This document shows, one piece after another, positions 36,442-40,313 of a stretch of 40,313 bases of DNA. The position numbers and the translations under genes were made by a program. How positions within the stretch are numbered: the stretch's first letter is position 1; each line of letters starts with the position of its first letter. The notes under the pieces were generated by a model. The model searched no databases. It saw only the letters and a list, made by a program, of their open reading frames with translations, and was not told the DNA's origin. The stretch comes from RUG11237 sp964450185 (lineage in GTDB: Bacteria > Bacillota > Clostridia > Lachnospirales > Lachnospiraceae), in the NCBI GenBank assembly GCA_964450185.1, contig CAYVCL010000021.1:1-40313 (forward strand), in the 5' to 3' direction.

Positions 36442-37218
36442 TTAATCTTCTATTTCTTCGCCTCTATGAATCACTTCTTCTGCCAATAATTGATAGCTCT
36501 CCGCTCCTGCTGATTTCGGATCATACTTATTAATAGGAAGACCATGGCTTGGAGCTTCTGCCAATCTGACATTTCGAGGAATAATTGTCTTATATATTGT
36601 CTGATTCAGGTTGCTTTTCACGTTTTCCACTACCTGAAGGGATAGGTTGGTTCTTGCATCATACATAGTAAATACAACGCCTTCCATTTCCAATGCAGGA
36701 TTTAATCGTTGTTTTACCAAGTCTACTGTATGTAACAGCTGACTTAATCCTTCCAATGCATAATACTCACATTGAATCGGAACCAATACGGTATCTGCCG
36801 TAGTCATCGCATTTACCGTAAGCATATTTAAGGATGGCGGACAATCGATAATGATAAAATCGTATTCATCTCTTATCTTTTTCACTGCATTCTTTAATAT
36901 GTATTCTTTTTCATCCACACCAATCAATTCAATTTCTGCTGCTGCAAGTTCTACGTTAGAAGGCAAAATAGACAGATTGTCCAATACATCTTTTATAATA
37001 CAATCTTCTATAGTATACTCACCCAGCATTAGTTCATAGATTGTCTTTTCCAGTTCGTTTTTATCCAAACCAAAACCACTTGTGGTATTTCCCTGAGGAT
37101 CCACATCCATCACAAGTACTTTCTGCCCCAACTCAGCAAGAGCAGCTGATAAATTAATGGCTGTGGTAGTCTTACCAACACCGCCTTTTTGGTTTGCAAC
37201 TGCAATAATTCGTCCCAT
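36442..37218 (-). CDS. parA: ParA/Soj chromosome-partitioning ATPase
   Basis: A 258-residue Walker-type ATPase. The deviant Walker A K-G-G-V-G-K-T-T (11-18), with the signature Lys11, is followed by D-V-D-P-Q-G-N (switch) and I-I-D-C-P-P-S (Walker B). ParA dimers bind DNA non-specifically and interact with ParB; in Bacillus, Soj also regulates DnaA. It has no plasmid-type N-terminal HTH, which with the linked DUF4446 gene argues for a chromosomal copy. AAAGG precedes the ATG. Confidence 0.97.
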   Translation of the reverse strand: MGRIIAVANQKGGVGKTTTAINLSAALAELGQKVLVMDVDPQGNTTSGFGLDKNELEKTIYELMLGEYTIEDCIIKDVLDNLSILPSNVELAAAEIELIGVDEKEYILKNAVKKIRDEYDFIIIDCPPSLNMLTVNAMTTADTVLVPIQCEYYALEGLSQLLHTVDLVKQRLNPALEMEGVVFTMYDARTNLSLQVVENVKSNLNQTIYKTIIPRNVRLAEAPSHGLPINKYDPKSAGAESYQLLAEEVIHRGEEIED

Positions 37219-37258
37219 TTTTATCGCCTTTCTCTAAGTAACAATGCACATCTATTTT

Positions 37259-37287
37259 ATTATACAATATATGTTTTTGATTCGCAA
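37259..37287 (-). promoter_or_regulatory. Promoter of the parA-parB operon
   Basis: On the minus strand TTGCGA (37282-37287), a 17-base spacer and TATAAT (37259-37264) lie 41 bases before the parA ATG. A GAAAGG site follows before the start. Confidence 0.65.
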
Positions 37288-37470
37288 TTAAAATGTAGTT
37301 AAATATCGTTGTTATTTGGGGATTAATTGCCTGTTTACTCATAAAAAAATGTATTTTTCTATTTCATTTGAAAACATTGGCTCATGATTGCCGATGTGGG
37401 TAGATATAATTCCTTTTACAGACTATATTCGGAGGAAACAAAAACATTTCAAGAATATAGTGAGCCAAGA

Positions 37471-37486
37471 TGTTTCACGTGAAACA
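37471..37486. other. parS site 1
   Basis: Perfect 16-bp palindrome TGTTTCACGTGAAACA, identical to the Bacillus-type parS core, bound by ParB/Spo0J. It lies 253 bases upstream of parA. A CTATATTCGGA motif starts 48 bases to its left. Confidence 0.97.
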
Positions 37487-37602
37487 TTTTGGTGGTTTTT
37501 TTGTATGCAGAGGAACAAATTCAAAACATGGATGTCATTAGCATTTCTTTCAAACTAATATGCTGAGTCGAAAACAACAAATATAACTGTGAGTTTGTGT
37601 AC

Positions 37603-37624
37603 AATATAGAATTGTTTCTATATT
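37603..37624. repeat. Perfect 9-4-9 inverted repeat beside parS site 2
   Basis: Nine-base arms AATATAGAA and TTCTATATT close a four-base loop (TTGT). It overlaps the start of the repeated CTATATTCGGA segment. It has no T-run, so a protein-binding site or structural role is more likely than termination. Confidence 0.75.
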
Positions 37625-37663
37625 CGGAAGCAGGTTGTAATATTCTTGCATTCCAACTACAAA

Positions 37664-37679
37664 TGTTTCACGTGAAACA
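37664..37679. other. parS site 2
   Basis: Perfect TGTTTCACGTGAAACA, followed by ATTTTGGT as at site 1, and preceded by CTATATTCGGA at 46 bases. The shared flanks suggest that sites 1 and 2 arose by duplication. Confidence 0.97.
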
Positions 37680-37948
37680 TTTTGGTTGTTTTGGCATACG
37701 TTTGATAGTTTGATTATGATGTTTTTGATTGTAGCTTTTTGGAATAGTATTTAGATTTAGAATATTTCATCTGTTCTTAAATTATAATTTGATGTGGATA
37801 TTTAATAGTAATTTTAACAAGTTTCATTTTAGGATATATAGATATTGTTTGATGTGTCTACTATATTTGTTTCTACATGTTCTTTCTAGTTTTTCTATCA
37901 TTTTAAATGTATAACTTTTATTTTCGAATTTTAGGGAGATGAATAATA

Positions 37949-38045
37949 AAGATTGTTATAGGACTATCTTAGAATACTGTTTATCTTTGCTCATTTCATA
38001 TTCCCCATAAGTCAAGATTGATATAGGATCATCTTGGAACACTAT
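37949..38045. repeat. Degenerate 32-base direct repeat
   Basis: The copies at 37949-37980 and 38014-38045 share AAGATTG, ATAGGA and a downstream ATCTT (about 25 of 32 bases). Each contains AAGAT and ATCTT as an inverted pair. In one plus-strand frame both read D-x-Y-R-x-I-L-E (the second copy has a stop at the x), so they may be remnants of a coding duplicate. Confidence 0.6.
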
Positions 38046-38060
38046 CCTGTTCTAGTGAAA

Positions 38061-38076
38061 TGTTTCACGTGAAACA
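38061..38076. other. parS site 3
   Basis: Third perfect TGTTTCACGTGAAACA, 382 bases from site 2, with different left flank. Three sites within 606 bases form a strong ParB loading cluster. Confidence 0.97.
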
Positions 38077-38233
38077 TTTTTGTATGAATCATTATGTCTT
38101 TTAAATAGCTGAGGTATAACGTTCTCTTACAGATATGTTTTTACGGTTTTGAACTTTGCACTTATTTAATTCTAAAACTTATATATCTACTTGTTTTGAC
38201 CTTTTTATCTATACTCTATTTTCCATAAAAAAA

Positions 38234-38340
38234 CTCATATACTTGTCTACCCTTGGACCACTGTTTCCTCATTAAGCATTAACCTTCTAAGTCACTTAAC
38301 AGTTTTCTTTCATTTATCCAATAATAAACAAGTATATGAG
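38234..38340 (-). terminator. Long inverted repeat, possible terminator or small element
   Basis: A perfect 13-bp inverted repeat (CTCATATACTTGT at 38234-38246, its complement at 38328-38340) encloses 81 bases. It starts four bases past the stop of the response regulator, and on the minus strand the distal arm is followed by TTTTTTTATGG, as expected for a terminator. The large loop is unusual, and a small inverted-terminal-repeat element is an alternative. Confidence 0.55.
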
Positions 38341-38343
38341 ATT

Positions 38344-38988
38344 CTATTTTATTTCTACAACATTATTTCGAATTGCGAAGACTGCAGCCTGGGTTCTATC
38401 TGCTGCATCTATCTTTTTAAACAAATTGAATACATGATTTTTCACGGTACGTTCACTGATATCCAATCTATCTCCAATTTCTTTGTTAAATAATCCTTCT
38501 GCTATCAATTTCAATATTTGCAGTTCTCTTTTTGTAAGAGAATGTAGTTTATCTAAATCACTTTCTTTTTCTACAAGTTTCTGATTTAGTAATGGTGTTA
38601 ATTCTGGCTGAATATATTTTTCTCCATTGTATATGCTAAAAATTGCTTTTTTCAGTTCTGCTGAACCGGTATCTTTTAACAAATATCCGTCGATTCCAAT
38701 ATCTATTGCTTTAATCAAATATTCTATTTCGTTATGAACAGTAAGCATCAAAACTTTTGTGTCTGTCTGGCCTTTGTTTATTTTTTCCAAAACCTGCAAA
38801 CCATTCATCTTTGGCATGTTAATATCAAGCAACAATATATCTGCTTTCATCTTCTTTAACAGGTTAAGACATTCAATACCATCTGCTGCCTCACCTATCA
38901 CTTGAATTTCTCCACTAATTTCTAATAATTGTTTTATTCCTTCGCGAATCATTGAGTGGTCATCTGCAAGTATAACTTTAACAGGCAT
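38344..38988 (-). CDS. NarL/DegU-family response regulator
   Basis: A 214-residue regulator. The receiver has D9/D10 and phospho-acceptor D55 (L-L-L-D-I-N-M-P). The LuxR-type HTH at about 148-205 shows L-T-K-R-E-L-Q-I-L-K-L-I-A-E-G-L-F-N-K-E-I and S-E-R-T-V-K-N-H. It is the likely output partner of the kinase encoded one base upstream (TAA, one base, ATG), which resembles DegS. Targets are not known from this window. Confidence 0.95.
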   Translation of the reverse strand: MPVKVILADDHSMIREGIKQLLEISGEIQVIGEAADGIECLNLLKKMKADILLLDINMPKMNGLQVLEKINKGQTDTKVLMLTVHNEIEYLIKAIDIGIDGYLLKDTGSAELKKAIFSIYNGEKYIQPELTPLLNQKLVEKESDLDKLHSLTKRELQILKLIAEGLFNKEIGDRLDISERTVKNHVFNLFKKIDAADRTQAAVFAIRNNVVEIK

Positions 38989-38989
38989 A

Positions 38990-40060
38990 TTACGGTTCCT
39001 CCTCTAAAAATGGTACTTTCACAAGTATACTCGTCCCCTTCCCAATTTCAGAATCAATTTTAATACTACCAGAGAGTAAGTAAACTCGTTCTTTCATCAT
39101 TGACAATCCAAAACCAGAATTATCTTCTCTCTTTATATTCTTTAATTGGCTTACATCAAATCCCACACCATCATCATTAATTGCTATAGACAAAAAAGAA
39201 TCTTCTTTTTTCATAATAACCTGAATATTTTCTGCTTCTGCATGTTTTAAAGCATTATTACAGGATTCCTGTATAATTCGAAATACCGTCAACTTCAAAA
39301 TAGTTTTCAAATTATTTTGTTTCAGAATATTATCTTTGTCTATAAACACTATCTTCTTATTATATTCATTCTTTATTTTTTCCATGAACTGATTAATTGT
39401 AACATCCATTCCAATATCGTCAAATGACATAGGACGCAAATCATAAATCGTAGAACGAATATCAGATATGATTGTTTTCAAATAATTCATGGTAGACTGT
39501 AACTCAAGTTTGCATCTGATAACATCTATATCTATCAGATTACTACACAGTTCCAGTTTATTAATCAATGCAATTAGATTTTGTGTAGATGAATCGTGAA
39601 GCTCTCGCGCTATTCTCTGGCGTTCTATTTCCTGAATTTCCAACATCATTATCTTATCATTGTCGGTTTCAAACTTATCTTCTTTTTCTTCCACCAACTG
39701 AATGGATTTTAACCAGCTTAGAATATTTCTAAAATCAGCCTCTTTCTTCATCATCTCTTCCAGATTTTCTTTTCCGGTGCTGATTTCTTCTTCTAACTGC
39801 TGCTTTTCCTTGATGTAATTCTGCTTTTTTTCTGCATCCAGAGAAAAATTAACCCGGGGAGTAAATATCTCCTGCTCACTTACTTCCTCTTTAAAATATG
39901 CAATATGTTTTTTCACTTCTTCCAAATGTTTTTCTTTGGATTCTAGCGCAAATTCTTCCTTGATTCTATCATCCGCAATTTCTTTATAATACGCAAATAT
40001 TTTTTCTTCTATCTGCTTTTTCTTCTGACCGGATGTTATAATTTTATCTTCCAACTGCAC
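38990..40060 (-). CDS. DegS-like cytoplasmic sensor histidine kinase
   Basis: A 356-residue kinase without membrane segments. A long N-terminal coiled coil (about 20-125) replaces a sensor domain, as in DegS. The HisKA_3 dimerisation domain has H155 in R-E-L-H-D-S-S-T-Q, followed by an HATPase domain with Q-E-S-C-N-N-A-L-K-H and D-D-G-V-G-F-D. It presumably phosphorylates the adjacent LuxR-type regulator. The GTG start at 40060 lies only three bases after AGGAG; a TTG two codons later, at nine bases, may be the true start. Confidence 0.93.
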   Translation of the reverse strand: MQLEDKIITSGQKKKQIEEKIFAYYKEIADDRIKEEFALESKEKHLEEVKKHIAYFKEEVSEQEIFTPRVNFSLDAEKKQNYIKEKQQLEEEISTGKENLEEMMKKEADFRNILSWLKSIQLVEEKEDKFETDNDKIMMLEIQEIERQRIARELHDSSTQNLIALINKLELCSNLIDIDVIRCKLELQSTMNYLKTIISDIRSTIYDLRPMSFDDIGMDVTINQFMEKIKNEYNKKIVFIDKDNILKQNNLKTILKLTVFRIIQESCNNALKHAEAENIQVIMKKEDSFLSIAINDDGVGFDVSQLKNIKREDNSGFGLSMMKERVYLLSGSIKIDSEIGKGTSILVKVPFLEEEP

Positions 40061-40097
40061 GTACTCCTATCGTTTCCGATTTAACCCCAATAAATTT

Positions 40098-40126
40098 ATT
40101 ATAAATTAAACCAAAATCAAATACAA
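40098..40126 (-). promoter_or_regulatory. Promoter of the DegS/DegU-like pair
   Basis: On the minus strand TTGTAT (40121-40126), a 17-base spacer and TATAAT (40098-40103) lie 37 bases before the kinase start. Confidence 0.7.
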
Positions 40127-40217
40127 CTGTTTTCGGTCTATTTTCGTTGGAATTTATTCAACCTTGACGAATAGAATTTTTACGTATTTCCATCATAAAC
40201 ATTCGCCTATGTGTTTC

Positions 40218-40247
40218 TTGACACAAAAACAAAACTTATAATATAAT
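40218..40247 (+). promoter_or_regulatory. Strong plus-strand promoter at the right edge
   Basis: TTGACA (40218-40223), an 18-base spacer and TATAAT (40242-40247). A second overlapping TATAAT at 40237 would give a 13-base spacer. It drives the gene beginning at 40285. Confidence 0.8.
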
Positions 40248-40284
40248 TATTTTACTTTAAGGGACACTGAGGGAGAGAAATTTT

Positions 40285-40313
40285 ATGACAGAAATATTAT
40301 ATAGTATTTTAAT
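40285..40313 (+). CDS. Start of a plus-strand gene, cut by the window edge
   Basis: The ATG at 40285 is preceded by GGGAG nine bases upstream and by a consensus promoter. The nine codons present read M-T-E-I-L-Y-S-I-L. This is too short to identify; neighbours of soj/spo0J in Firmicutes often include mnmE, mnmG and rsmG, but the start does not clearly match any of them. Confidence 0.6.

Larger units (their letters stand above)
37219..38343. other. 1.1-kb AT-rich intergenic region with partitioning sites
   Basis: No supported gene. The region separates the par operon from the two-component pair and contains three parS sites and a perfect inverted repeat (arms AATATAGAA and TTCTATATT at 37603-37624). 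It also has a 32-base degenerate direct repeat (37949-37980 and 38014-38045) and a long inverted repeat near its end. A short ATG frame at 37941 (23 codons) has an AGGGAG too close to the ATG to be convincing. One weak DnaA-like box (37793-37801) is not enough to call an origin. Confidence 0.75.

Noticed and set aside
37219..38343. oriC within the parS spacer
   Set aside because: Only one weak DnaA-like box; parS clusters can lie kilobases from the origin.
1..40313. CRISPR array, transposase or prophage genes
   Set aside because: No regularly spaced repeats of CRISPR type and no transposase, integrase or phage structural protein seen.

Overview
The window is low-GC, Gram-positive-type DNA, and the gene content suggests a member of the Clostridia, most likely Lachnospiraceae. 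Pointers are the Soj/Spo0J pair followed by DUF4446, HD-GYP and DUF3881-type genes, an LPxTG pilus locus with class C sortases, a DUF5050 membrane protein beside a PBP5-type carboxypeptidase, and AGGAG Shine-Dalgarno (SD) sites before most genes. Three perfect parS sites beside parA/parB place the right end near a chromosomal replication origin, although I see no convincing oriC inside the window. Family names come from reading the proteins; no search was run.

Layout. (1) 1-825: AT-rich spacer with three degenerate direct repeats and a terminator-like hairpin. (2) 826-7896, minus strand: a Wadjet/MukBEF-like SMC operon (JetA-, JetB- and JetC-like genes, tightly overlapping) with no visible JetD nuclease, preceded by an unrecognised 116-residue protein made of three 4-Cys repeats. 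(3) 7970-15186, minus strand: pheA, trmB, a 42-codon small gene, a LytTR response regulator, a type I pullulanase and a hybrid histidine kinase, closely spaced. (4) 15344-17900, plus strand: a DUF5050 protein and a D,D-carboxypeptidase. (5) 17927-32598, minus strand: an eight-gene run with gaps of about 16 bp or less or overlaps: giant pilus tip protein, backbone pilin, class C sortase, MoxR ATPase, DUF58 protein, transglutaminase-like membrane protein with Ser in place of the expected Cys, a second class C sortase, and a DEDDh exonuclease. (6) tRNA-Arg(CCU) with its own terminator. (7) 32923-37218, minus strand: parA, parB, DUF4446, HD-GYP, DUF3881. (8) 37219-38343: a 1.1-kb spacer holding three parS sites in partly duplicated surroundings. 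(9) 38344-40060, minus strand: a DegS/DegU-like two-component pair; the first codons of a plus-strand gene run off the right edge.

How the parts work together. The pilus run encodes adhesin, shaft and polymerising sortase, and also a MoxR/DUF58/transglutaminase-like trio and a second sortase, which suggests one surface-assembly unit. ParA and ParB act on the parS sites upstream in origin segregation. The SMC operon is likely a plasmid-restriction or DNA-organising complex whose nuclease is absent or elsewhere. The most promising undescribed candidates are the Cys-repeat protein with the JetD-less SMC operon, and the pilus operon carrying an apparently Cys-less transglutaminase-like protein.
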